Shown here piece after piece: positions 26,401 to 34,376 of a stretch of 64,000 nt of DNA. The DNA lies in assembly GCA_964444835.1 (NCBI GenBank), contig CAYUIT010000006.1, positions 1-64,000 of the forward strand, written 5' to 3'. The translations under genes and the position numbers were made by a program. This DNA is from CADEED01 sp964444835. GTDB taxonomy: Bacteria; Pseudomonadota; Gammaproteobacteria; Steroidobacterales; Steroidobacteraceae. Numbering within the stretch: position 1 is the stretch's first letter; every line of letters begins with the position of its first letter. Under the pieces are notes generated by a model. The model saw only the letters and a list, made by a program, of their open reading frames with translations, had not been told where the DNA came from and ran no database searches.

Positions 26401-28596
26401 TTACTGGAACCTATACGTGAGCGTCAGGGCCCACTCGCGCGGACGCAGCGCAGAGAGCGCTTGCGTGCTGGTGTTCAGCAGATCGATGACGCCGCTCACA
26501 TACGTGAGCTCGTCTGTTAGGTTGCGGCCGCTGATCGTTGCGGTCCACTGACCGTCAGCACTGGCAAGGCCTAGGTACGCGTCGTAACGCGTGTACGACT
26601 CCACCTTCAGGATGTTTTGGAGCTCGGTGAAGTAGCTGCTACTGCCGGCTGCGTCGGCGCCGAATCGCAAGTTCAGCTTCTCGTTGAGTGGCCGCTCGTA
26701 GGAGAAGCCCACCTGGTGTGTCGTCTCTGGCAGCAACGGCAGGTGCGTCGCACCGTAAAGCAGCGCACGTGAAGTGGGCACTAGCTCATCGTACTTCGCA
26801 TCGGAATAGCCGAGGTTCGCATAGAGTTGTAAGCCATCGACCGGCAGCCAAGTGATCTCAGCCTCGATGCCGCGTACGGACGCATCACCCACATTCTGCA
26901 CCGCGAACGAGCCCGCGCCTACCGCAGCCGTCTGTTGCAGGCCGCTGATGTCATTGTCGAATACTGCGAAGTTGGTGCGCAGGCGGCTATCCGCCCACTC
27001 GGCCTTCAAGCCAATCTCGATTGCATCCACTTCTTGTGGCTCATAGACCGCGCGGAACGCATTGGCATTGAACACGGCGAGGCCGTTGTAGCCGCCTGCC
27101 TTGAAGCCTCGCGAGAAGCTGGCATACGCGAATACATCGTCGCGGATCTTCCAGTCGAGTCCGATCTTGGGTGTTGTTGCGGAAAAAGTGCGGTCGTTAG
27201 TAACAACCGTGCGCGGCACTGGCGAGCCGAAGCCTGTCTGGATGCTGCCAAAGAACTGCTTGTCGTCCTCGGTGCGCCGCAGCCCTAAGGTACCGCTCAG
27301 TGCATCAGTAAACTTCCAAGTGGCTTGTGCATAGAGCGCAACACTCTCGGTGTTGGTGTCGAGCAATGTGGGTGCGAGATTGAACAGGAAGTACATCGGC
27401 AGGTTGTCACTGATCGCTTGCTCGGCATCTTCCTTGAACCAAAACGCCCCGACGATCCAGTCGAGGCGGTCGCTCGCGGCAGTGCCGAGCAATTGAAACT
27501 CTTGCGTGTACTGGGTCGACTTCGCATCGGATTGGCGATCGAACGCGGTGGCGTAGACATTGGGTGCCGTGATACGGCCGCCCGCGAGATCGAACCGGAA
27601 GTAGTCGTTCAAAGTGACCCATGCGGAGATCGAACGCAGCGTCACGCTATCGAACTCGCGAGTGATGTCCAAAGTGGCGGTGGTCGTCTCTGTCTCGCCC
27701 TTCGTTTCCTGCGGATACACCGTCACGTATGGATCGCTGCCGACGCGCGGCACGGCCTGATCGCTGCTCAGTCCTGCGGCAGCGCTCATGGGCACAGAGG
27801 GCGGCACGAAATTGACGGCGAGCGGAATCCAGCCGTCGTTCTCGTCATTCGAGTACGACGCAGAGAACTCGACTTTCCACGGCTCATTGCGAAATGAGAG
27901 TTTGCCGCGCACGAGCATGTTGCGTTCCGCACCCATGGTTTCGTTGCGCGCCGGATTGTAGATATAGCCATCTTGCTGATCGCGGTACATCGCGGAGAGC
28001 GACGCGCCCAATGTCTCCGAGATACCACCACCCCATGATGCGGCCAGCCGCCGCTCACTGAAGCTACCCACACCGGCAGACAACTCCATCCATTCATTGT
28101 TAGCAGAGGGCGTGCGCGTGACGAGTTTCACGGCGCCAGAAAAACTATTGCGACCATAAAGCGTGCCCTGCGGCCCGCGGAGCACCTCGACACGTTCAAG
28201 ATCGCCGAGCTGCATGTTGGCGCCTTGCAAACGCGCACGATAAACGTCGTCGACATACAGTGCGACAGCGGGCTCCGACACGATCAGCCCACCGGTTTGT
28301 TCTATGCCACCGCGCAATCCCACCTGCATCGCGGATGGATTGGCGCTGATCGGCTGCATGACGAGATTGGGCACGCTCTTCGCCACGCTCTGCAAGTTCG
28401 TGATTCCTTGGTCAGTCAGTTGTGCGGCTGTGAGCGCAGAGACGGCCACGGGGGTTTGCTGCAGGCTTTCCTCACGGCGTTGTGCCGTGACGGTGATCTC
28501 CTCGAGCGTGCCAGCGGCTTCCTGCGCGTATGTGAGGGCTGTGGGCAAACACATCCAAGCAACGAATACGAGTGTCGGCGACTTCACAGGACTCAT
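26401..28596 (-). CDS. TonB-dependent outer membrane receptor
   Basis: 731 residues with signal peptide (LVFVAWMCLPTALTYA) and start ATG 28596 after GGGGAG. The TonB box region is LEEITVTAQRREESLQQTP. The plug shows ITNLQSVAKSVPNLVM and VEVLRGPQGTLYGRNSFSGAVKLVT. The 22-strand barrel ends in the outer-membrane insertion signal ALTLTYRFQ (terminal aromatic two residues from the end). This GTLYGRN-type plug is typical of the large receptor families of Sphingomonads and Steroidobacter-like bacteria that take up complex organics as well as iron chelates. The neighbouring catabolic enzymes suggest an organic substrate. Confidence 0.93.
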   Translation of the reverse strand: MSPVKSPTLVFVAWMCLPTALTYAQEAAGTLEEITVTAQRREESLQQTPVAVSALTAAQLTDQGITNLQSVAKSVPNLVMQPISANPSAMQVGLRGGIEQTGGLIVSEPAVALYVDDVYRARLQGANMQLGDLERVEVLRGPQGTLYGRNSFSGAVKLVTRTPSANNEWMELSAGVGSFSERRLAASWGGGISETLGASLSAMYRDQQDGYIYNPARNETMGAERNMLVRGKLSFRNEPWKVEFSASYSNDENDGWIPLAVNFVPPSVPMSAAAGLSSDQAVPRVGSDPYVTVYPQETKGETETTTATLDITREFDSVTLRSISAWVTLNDYFRFDLAGGRITAPNVYATAFDRQSDAKSTQYTQEFQLLGTAASDRLDWIVGAFWFKEDAEQAISDNLPMYFLFNLAPTLLDTNTESVALYAQATWKFTDALSGTLGLRRTEDDKQFFGSIQTGFGSPVPRTVVTNDRTFSATTPKIGLDWKIRDDVFAYASFSRGFKAGGYNGLAVFNANAFRAVYEPQEVDAIEIGLKAEWADSRLRTNFAVFDNDISGLQQTAAVGAGSFAVQNVGDASVRGIEAEITWLPVDGLQLYANLGYSDAKYDELVPTSRALLYGATHLPLLPETTHQVGFSYERPLNEKLNLRFGADAAGSSSYFTELQNILKVESYTRYDAYLGLASADGQWTATISGRNLTDELTYVSGVIDLLNTSTQALSALRPREWALTLTYRFQ

Positions 28597-28634
28597 GCGG
28601 AACTCCCCAGATCGTTGTTATTCAGATTTGTCAC

Positions 28635-28652
28635 GCGGGTGCAAACACCCGC
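28635..28652. other. Short perfect hairpin in the flavin reductase-TonB receptor gap
   Basis: GCGGGTG, loop CAAA, CACCCGC forms a 7-bp G+C-rich stem. No T tract follows on either strand, so it is not a standard intrinsic terminator. It may act as an mRNA stability or attenuation element between the reductase stop (28739) and the receptor start (28596). Confidence 0.3.
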
Positions 28653-28738
28653 CCAACCGCACCACTAACATCGTAGTGCCGAGTGAGGCCAACAACTCCT
28701 GCGCCGCTTTGACAACGCGTGGTTGTACGTTGGAATGT

Positions 28739-29272
28739 CTAGAGCGCTCGAAAGCGGCCGCCAACAAACAACAACGGTGAACCAGGCGAGGTCGTATAGC
28801 GCTCGACGCGCGCCAGAAGCAGGCGATGGTCACCGGCGCCGTGCGCCGCGTCGATTCGAGTATCGAACCGCGCCAGGGCATCTGCCAATAGCGGCGTGCC
28901 GTCTGTATCCCGCTGCCACGCTGCGGACAAAAATCGATCTACGCCTGGACTGGCAAAGCAGCGCGCGAGTGCTTCCTGATCCGCGCGTAACACGTGGATC
29001 GCGCACCGGCTGCCCACTCTAAAGAACTCGAGTAGTGGTGACGCATTTCGCAACGACCAAGCGACGAGCGGTGGATCGAGGCTGACGGAGCTGAAGGAGT
29101 TCACAGTGAGCCCGACAGGCTTGCCATCGAAGTCTGTGGTGGTGACGATCGTGATGCCGGTCGCGAACGTGCCGAGTGCACTGCGAAGCGCGCGGTGCCC
29201 ACTATCCGACGTTGGGTGAGCGCTGGCGCCGATCACTGTCTCGGGCATCGTGTCGTCGCAGTCGAGGCTCAT
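28739..29272 (-). CDS. Flavin reductase (FMN-binding split-barrel) component
   Basis: 177 residues. The split-barrel flavin reductase signature is LRSALGTFATGITIVTTTDFDGKPVGLTVNSFSSVSLDPPLVAWSLRNASP, and VERYTTSPGSPLLFVGGRFR at the end matches the family. Such enzymes use NAD(P)H to make free reduced FMN or FAD for a partner hydroxylase. A matching flavin-dependent hydroxylase lies at 30405 in the same direction, with an aldo/keto reductase on the opposite strand between them. The start is uncertain: ATG 29272 or ATG 29248. Confidence 0.87.
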   Translation of the reverse strand: MSLDCDDTMPETVIGASAHPTSDSGHRALRSALGTFATGITIVTTTDFDGKPVGLTVNSFSSVSLDPPLVAWSLRNASPLLEFFRVGSRCAIHVLRADQEALARCFASPGVDRFLSAAWQRDTDGTPLLADALARFDTRIDAAHGAGDHRLLLARVERYTTSPGSPLLFVGGRFRAL

Positions 29273-29381
29273 GATGCTGCGACGCTATCCAATGCTTGTA
29301 GTTGTTTGCCAACAAATTCGCGATTGAATCGACAGCTTGGAGTTGTTGGACTGGCCCGGCACGCACGGCTATCGTTCTGGC

Positions 29382-30383
29382 ATGAAGTCATCCGCTCCGG
29401 CACGTTCGCTGCGCTTGCCGACAATTGCCCTGGGTTGCATGGGTTTTGGCTCGAGTGCTTGGCGATCTTGGGTACTCGACGAGCCCGCGTCACTCGATTT
29501 GCTGGCGCGTGCGCTTGAGCTGGGTGTCACGTTCTTCGACACGGCGAATGTGTACTCCACCGGCCGCAGTGAGGCGGTGCTCGGACGGTTTCTGCGACAG
29601 GCACAGGCGCGTGGTCGAGTTATCGTTGCGACTAAGCTGTTCTATCCCGTGGGCACCGGTGCCACAGGCCTTGCGCGCAGCAACATTCTCGCCTCGTGTG
29701 ATGCCTCACTGCAGCGTCTCGGCATAGAGCGCATCGATTTACTGCAGATTCACCGGTTCGATCCAGATACGCCCGTCGAGGAGACGATGGCGGCGTTGGA
29801 TGAGCTGGTCCGGGCTGGAAAAGTGGCGCACCTAGGCGCATCGAACTTGCGAGCGTGGCAGCTCGCCAAGATGAATTTTGTTGCTCGAGCGAATGGCGGT
29901 GCCGAGTTCGAGACGGTACAAGTGCACTACAACATGCTCTACCGCGAGGAAGAGCGCGAGCTACTGCCACTGTGCGTCGACCAATCCATTGCGGCGTTGC
30001 CTTGGAGCCCGCTGGCACGTGGGCGTTTGGCGCGCCCGCTATCACCGTTCGATTCAGCGCGCGGTCGCGTTGATGATGTAGCCGATACGCTGTATGGATC
30101 CGCTGACGATCCTGTGTTGCATGCACTTGCACGCTTGAGCGCCGAGACGGGCATTCCCGCGGCACAACTCGCGCTCGCGTGGCTGTGGACTCGTCCCGCA
30201 ATCGTAGCGCCCGTCGTGGGCGCGACTTCCGTTCGCCACATTGAGCAGGCTGTTAGTGCCGCCGCCTTGCGCGTACCGCCGCACTTGTTTGAGCCTGTCG
30301 AGGCTGCCTACGGTGTGCGTGCGATGGTGGATTTGCCGATGAATGCACGCAACCAGACAGTGCTCAGTCCGAGCGCGAGCTAA
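29382..30383 (+). CDS. Aldo/keto reductase
   Basis: 333 residues from ATG 29382. The AKR tetrad is visible: Asp and Tyr in FFDTANVYSTGRSE, Lys in VIVATKLF and His in LLQIHRFD. The C-terminal NADPH-binding loop is PVVGATSVRHIEQAVSA. It is a soluble (beta/alpha)8 NADPH-dependent carbonyl reductase of the AKR tas/YdhF-like group. It lies between the flavin reductase and hydroxylase genes but on the other strand. It may reduce an aldehyde or ketone intermediate of the same pathway. An ATG at 29337 is possible but has no better ribosome site. Confidence 0.9.
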   Translation: MKSSAPARSLRLPTIALGCMGFGSSAWRSWVLDEPASLDLLARALELGVTFFDTANVYSTGRSEAVLGRFLRQAQARGRVIVATKLFYPVGTGATGLARSNILASCDASLQRLGIERIDLLQIHRFDPDTPVEETMAALDELVRAGKVAHLGASNLRAWQLAKMNFVARANGGAEFETVQVHYNMLYREEERELLPLCVDQSIAALPWSPLARGRLARPLSPFDSARGRVDDVADTLYGSADDPVLHALARLSAETGIPAAQLALAWLWTRPAIVAPVVGATSVRHIEQAVSAAALRVPPHLFEPVEAAYGVRAMVDLPMNARNQTVLSPSAS

Positions 30384-30406
30384 CGACTCAAGCTTGAGCG
30401 TTAGCT
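30378..30406. terminator. Inverted repeat at convergent gene ends, candidate bidirectional terminator
   Basis: AGCTAACG (30378-30385) pairs with CGTTAGCT (30399-30406), and CTCAAG/CTTGAG pairs inside with one bulged A, giving a 14-bp stem that overlaps the stop codons of both convergent genes. There is no long T tract. The outer arms are two inverted copies of the CGTTAG variant of the dispersed motif. Confidence 0.5.
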
Positions 30407-31655
30407 ATAGCTGCGTGCCTAACACCGCCGCGCTGTTGCTAGCTGTCCCGGCTGAATCGATCAGCGGATCGCCTGTCGGCACTCCCAGCCGCAGCTTGCC
30501 GGTGGCCGACATGGTGTGATCCCAGTTGAGCTCGACGTGCATCGAGACCGTGCGGCAATCGCGATACATTCTTTGCACAGGGTTATCGGTCGCAAATCCG
30601 GTGATGCCCATCATTCCCGACAGGGAGTCGGCTGCTTCGACGCACAGCCGCGCACCGAGCGTCATCAATCGACGCATACGCAGCAGTTCTTCACCGCGAA
30701 TTTCTTCGCGCGCTGCGCCAAGTGCATGCAAGCGGCGCATGATGTCGGCGAACATCATCTCAACGGTATCGAGATTCGCGACAGCCGCACCCACGCGCAC
30801 TTGCACCGGTACCTGCGCGACAATCGACTCGTTCAAGATTCGCCCGGTGCGCGCTTTCGTTTGATCGAGATAGCGTTCGAGAGCGCCGCGTGCCGTGCCG
30901 AGCAGGGGGCCGCAGAACCAGCTCTTTTGGTAGGGCGGCGTGCGCACGAGGTGCACGTAGCTCTCTGCAATCGCGGCGCCCGGCGGCGTGTAGCTGGTGA
31001 ACTGCGCCATCTCCATGACGCGACGCGCGGGCACGATGACGTTGTCGACCGAGACATCGTGACTGCCTGTGCCTCGCAAGCCCTCACTGTGCCACGTGTC
31101 GTGTACTTGGTACTCGCCCGGGAGCAGCAGAATGAAATGCGAGATGGGGCCCTCGCCACGCTCGCGGGCGACGACCATCAAGCCAGTCGACACATTGACG
31201 CCGCTTGCAAAACTCCAGCGACCCTGCAGGCGCCAGCCGCCTTGCTCACGGAACAGCGCGCCACGACCCGCCGATGCAGTGGCAAGCACGGGCTCGGAAT
31301 CCACGCCAAAGAACTCTTCTTGGGCGGCCGGCTCGAACCGCCCAACGTACATGATGTGCGAGAACACTAACGACGCGAGCCAACCTGTGGAACCGCATTC
31401 GCGCGACAGCCGTTCGCCGGCAATGTAGTGCGCACCCCAATCCATTCCATAGCCGCCAAAGCGACGCGGCTTGTAGAGCCGGTGCAGGCCAGCCGCTTTC
31501 AGTGCGGCGACTACTTCGGGCACCGGATCGCGACGCCGTTCCGATTCGAGCGCGTTCGCACGCACGAGTGGCGCCAAGCGTTCGGCCTCACGCGCGAGAT
31601 CGGTTAGCGTGGGAATGTGAGAAGGCGCGGCAGCGCGGGCGCTTACGGTAGGCAT
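30405..31655 (-). CDS. Flavin-dependent monooxygenase of the acyl-CoA dehydrogenase fold (HsaA/HpaB-C2-like)
   Basis: 416 residues from ATG 31655. The fold starts AREAERLAPLVRANALESERRRDPVPEVVAALKAAGLHRLYKPRRFGG, typical of group D two-component flavin hydroxylases. Mid-protein SFASGVNVSTGLMVVAR and SVDNVIVPARRVMEM match the same group. C-terminal GITGFATDNPVQRMYRDCRTVSMHVELNWD holds the conserved RxxRD and His. These enzymes hydroxylate phenols, steroids or related rings using reduced flavin supplied by a reductase, here probably the product of 28739. An in-frame ATG at 31742 gives an unlikely basic leader. Confidence 0.87.
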   Translation of the reverse strand: MPTVSARAAAPSHIPTLTDLAREAERLAPLVRANALESERRRDPVPEVVAALKAAGLHRLYKPRRFGGYGMDWGAHYIAGERLSRECGSTGWLASLVFSHIMYVGRFEPAAQEEFFGVDSEPVLATASAGRGALFREQGGWRLQGRWSFASGVNVSTGLMVVARERGEGPISHFILLLPGEYQVHDTWHSEGLRGTGSHDVSVDNVIVPARRVMEMAQFTSYTPPGAAIAESYVHLVRTPPYQKSWFCGPLLGTARGALERYLDQTKARTGRILNESIVAQVPVQVRVGAAVANLDTVEMMFADIMRRLHALGAAREEIRGEELLRMRRLMTLGARLCVEAADSLSGMMGITGFATDNPVQRMYRDCRTVSMHVELNWDHTMSATGKLRLGVPTGDPLIDSAGTASNSAAVLGTQL

Positions 31656-31758
31656 CGGCGAATTCCGAGGAGCTGTGGGTATGACGCCATGAGTACCGCG
31701 ATGGCTTCGTGCTCGCCAACAACTTTGGCGCCGCATGGGCAACTAGAAGTTGTGAGCG

Positions 31759-32649
31759 TTAGCGCAGAGCCTCGCGCATGCCATCCAGGAACGACATCAT
31801 TGCGGCAGATTTTGGCGCGGTTCGACGATAACCCGCCACGAGACTCCAGGCGGGGTCGGTCAGCGATACATCGAGCACGGCGATCTCGCCCGCCGCAACG
31901 GCGCGTGCCACGGCTCGGCTGGGCAAAGCACAAATGAAGTTCGAGCGCGCGACCCACGCGAGCGCGAACGAGGGCACCTCGGTCCGAACGCTCGCGATCG
32001 GTGGCTTGAGGCGCGCGGCCTCGAAGTAGCTCCGGATGTCCGAGTCCGCGCGTGGTAGACGTTCGAGCGCAATCCACGGCGTGCGCTGCAACTGCCGCGG
32101 CGTGGGCTTCTCGCGCACGAGTGGATGATCCGCGGCGGCGACCAATACGTTGTATTCGGCGCAAAGGCGATCGATCGTGACGGGATCCTGAACCGGCCCG
32201 ACCGGCTCGGTGGATAGTATGACATCGAGCTCCCCGCGCAATAGGCGCTCGAGTAGCGTGTCCCAGTTCCCGGTGCTCACCGACAGCACCACGCGCGGAT
32301 AGGCACGGTTAATCCGCGTGAGGACATCGGGTACGACATCGCCTAACAAGGTCGGCGTAGACCCGATGGTGAGTCGGCCTGAACGGCCACCGCGCACGGC
32401 ATCGTGCTCGCTATCGAAGTGCTTCAATTCCGCCGTGATCGCGCGCGCATGCGGCAATAACAGCTCTCCGACCGTGGTGAGCCGCACGTTGCGACCCTCA
32501 CGTTCGAACAGACGACAGCCGATGCTTTTCTCGAGTTGCGCAATACTCTTGCTGACGGCTTGTTGCGTGAGATTCACGCGCTCGCCCGCCAGACGAAAGC
32601 TGCGGAGCTCGGCGAGCGCAAGCATGTGCTGCAATTGGCGAAGTTCCAT
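31759..32649 (-). CDS. LysR family transcriptional regulator
   Basis: 296 residues. The winged helix is MELRQLQHMLALAELRSFRLAGERVNLTQQAVSKSIAQLEKSIGCRLFER. The effector domain follows from GRLTIGSTPTLLGDVVPDVL. LysR proteins usually bind a pathway metabolite and activate adjacent genes. It is transcribed leftwards like its neighbours, between the carboxylesterase/TonB pair and the flavin hydroxylase, so it probably controls one or both. Confidence 0.93.
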   Translation of the reverse strand: MELRQLQHMLALAELRSFRLAGERVNLTQQAVSKSIAQLEKSIGCRLFEREGRNVRLTTVGELLLPHARAITAELKHFDSEHDAVRGGRSGRLTIGSTPTLLGDVVPDVLTRINRAYPRVVLSVSTGNWDTLLERLLRGELDVILSTEPVGPVQDPVTIDRLCAEYNVLVAAADHPLVREKPTPRQLQRTPWIALERLPRADSDIRSYFEAARLKPPIASVRTEVPSFALAWVARSNFICALPSRAVARAVAAGEIAVLDVSLTDPAWSLVAGYRRTAPKSAAMMSFLDGMREALR

Positions 32650-32759
32650 GATGCCCTCGGCACGACGTCGCAGTTGTGTTGGTAGTCGTTAACAGGTGCG
32701 AGTTCGATCGCAACCGAAACATTGTATGGCCGTGCGCGATTATGCGCGAGCGCTACTCG

Positions 32760-34364
32760 CTACAGCTTGCCGTCGACGAAATGCCGCTCCCAGAAGTCGC
32801 GTCGCTCACGCTGGAAGTCGCGTCGGACGATGGATTGCTGCTGCCCAAACTCCAGTAGCAGATCGGTGTTAGGCGTGAGTGCCGGCCAGCCTGGAAGCCC
32901 GTCGACGTTCGGATTGCCAGTGCGGGCGAACTGGATCCAGTAGGCGCGCACGCGGTCTGCGTACGCGCGATCAACGTCGTTGACGCGATATCCAAACGCG
33001 CCAGGTTGTGCGGCATTCGCCAAGCGTGGCAGCCCATCGAGCGTTCCGAATACATAGCGCGTTTCTGCCCCGTGCGCCGCGCCAGCGTACTCACCTTGGT
33101 GAGCATCGAGCACGCGTGCAAAGTGGTAGACGTACGTGGGCTGGCCAGCCTGCGCGTGATACTTCGCAAGAATTCGCTGCGAGCCGAAAAAGAAATCGGC
33201 ATAGAGTTTGTTATTCAACTCGCGATCGTCACGCTCGGCGTACAGCGCATCCGCCTCGGCGCGCGAGATGCCCAAGATTCCGAGTACAGGATCGGCGGAG
33301 CGAGCCCACGCCAGCAAACTCCCTTCCCAGCTCGTCGCGCCGGTCATGTACGGTACTTTGTGTTGCTCGCCCGCACGGAACACTTGGCCCACGCTGCGCA
33401 CGACGATGCGACCGTCGATCACTGGATTGAGTGAGCCGCCGACACCGATCGTATTGGTGTTCTGGAACGCCAGTAACTGCTGCATCGACAGTGCGCGCAG
33501 CTTGCGGGCGGCCTTCGGGTCATCACGCTCGATACCCAGCTTCTCAGCGATCTTTACGCCTTCGGTTTCAAGCGATGGAATTCCGGGTAGGTCGCGTTGC
33601 AGCTCTCGGTCACGCATCACGCGAATGCCGGAGCTTTGCGAGATGGCTTTATCGAAAAGCCCAGCACTCGCTGGGCTCGCCAAGTGATAGTTGACCGATA
33701 CTCCGCCGGCCGACATCCCGAAGATCGTGACGTTCTTGGGATCGCCGCCGAAGCTCGCGATGTTCTCACGCACCCAGCGCAAGGCCGCGATTTGGTCCAT
33801 CAAGTGATAGTTGCCGAGCGGCTCGTTAGCTTGCTCGCGAGTCAATGCGGGGTGCGCAAACAACCCCAGCAGTCCCAATCGATAGTTGAACGTGACGACG
33901 ACCACACCGTCGCGGGCCAAAGCGCTGCCGTCATAGCGTTCCATCCCGCCGTCGCCAAAGAGAAAGCTGCCGGGCAGGAGCCATACCATGACGGGCATGC
34001 GCGCATCGGCATCAATGCGCTGCGTCCAGACGTTGAGTTGTAGGCAGTCCTCCGACATCGGCCGTGTGCCGAGATCGTGGAGTGAGTAGTCCGTGCGCAA
34101 CTTCTGCGGGCACACAGCGCCGAACTGCGTCGCGTCGCGGATTCCCTTCCATTGGGGCGCGGGGAACGGTGGCCGCCAGCGGCGCTCGCCCACGGGTGCA
34201 GCGGCGTACGGTATGCCCCGAAAAGTGAGCACGCCATTGTCATCGCGGCCGCGGAGTGTCCCTTGCGGGAGAACGATGCTGGGAGCGGCGACGGTCGCAG
34301 CCGTGGAAGCTGCGACCGTCGCCCAAAGCGCCAGAAAGCTCGCGATGTTGCGCAGGCGCCTCAT
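32760..34364 (-). CDS. Type B carboxylesterase
   Basis: 534 residues with a Sec signal (IASFLALWATVAASTAATVAA). The family marks are SEDCLQLNVW, the nucleophile elbow FGMSAGGVSVNYHLASP (Ser), an acid in TSWEGS and the His in AAHGAET. These enzymes hydrolyse esters of bulky alcohols or acids. It begins 12 bases after the stop of the TonB receptor upstream and is surely co-transcribed. An imported or surface-captured ester could be split in the periplasm. Confidence 0.92.
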   Translation of the reverse strand: MRRLRNIASFLALWATVAASTAATVAAPSIVLPQGTLRGRDDNGVLTFRGIPYAAAPVGERRWRPPFPAPQWKGIRDATQFGAVCPQKLRTDYSLHDLGTRPMSEDCLQLNVWTQRIDADARMPVMVWLLPGSFLFGDGGMERYDGSALARDGVVVVTFNYRLGLLGLFAHPALTREQANEPLGNYHLMDQIAALRWVRENIASFGGDPKNVTIFGMSAGGVSVNYHLASPASAGLFDKAISQSSGIRVMRDRELQRDLPGIPSLETEGVKIAEKLGIERDDPKAARKLRALSMQQLLAFQNTNTIGVGGSLNPVIDGRIVVRSVGQVFRAGEQHKVPYMTGATSWEGSLLAWARSADPVLGILGISRAEADALYAERDDRELNNKLYADFFFGSQRILAKYHAQAGQPTYVYHFARVLDAHQGEYAGAAHGAETRYVFGTLDGLPRLANAAQPGAFGYRVNDVDRAYADRVRAYWIQFARTGNPNVDGLPGWPALTPNTDLLLEFGQQQSIVRRDFQRERRDFWERHFVDGKL

Positions 34365-34376
34365 CGCGTTCGCAAA

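Noticed and set aside
28635..28652. Intrinsic terminator for the flavin reductase
   Set aside because: The stem is good but no T tract follows in either direction, so it is listed only as a hairpin.
32676..32943. Short plus-strand frames next to the LysR gene
   Set aside because: They overlap the carboxylesterase C-terminus and have no ribosome site or recognisable composition.
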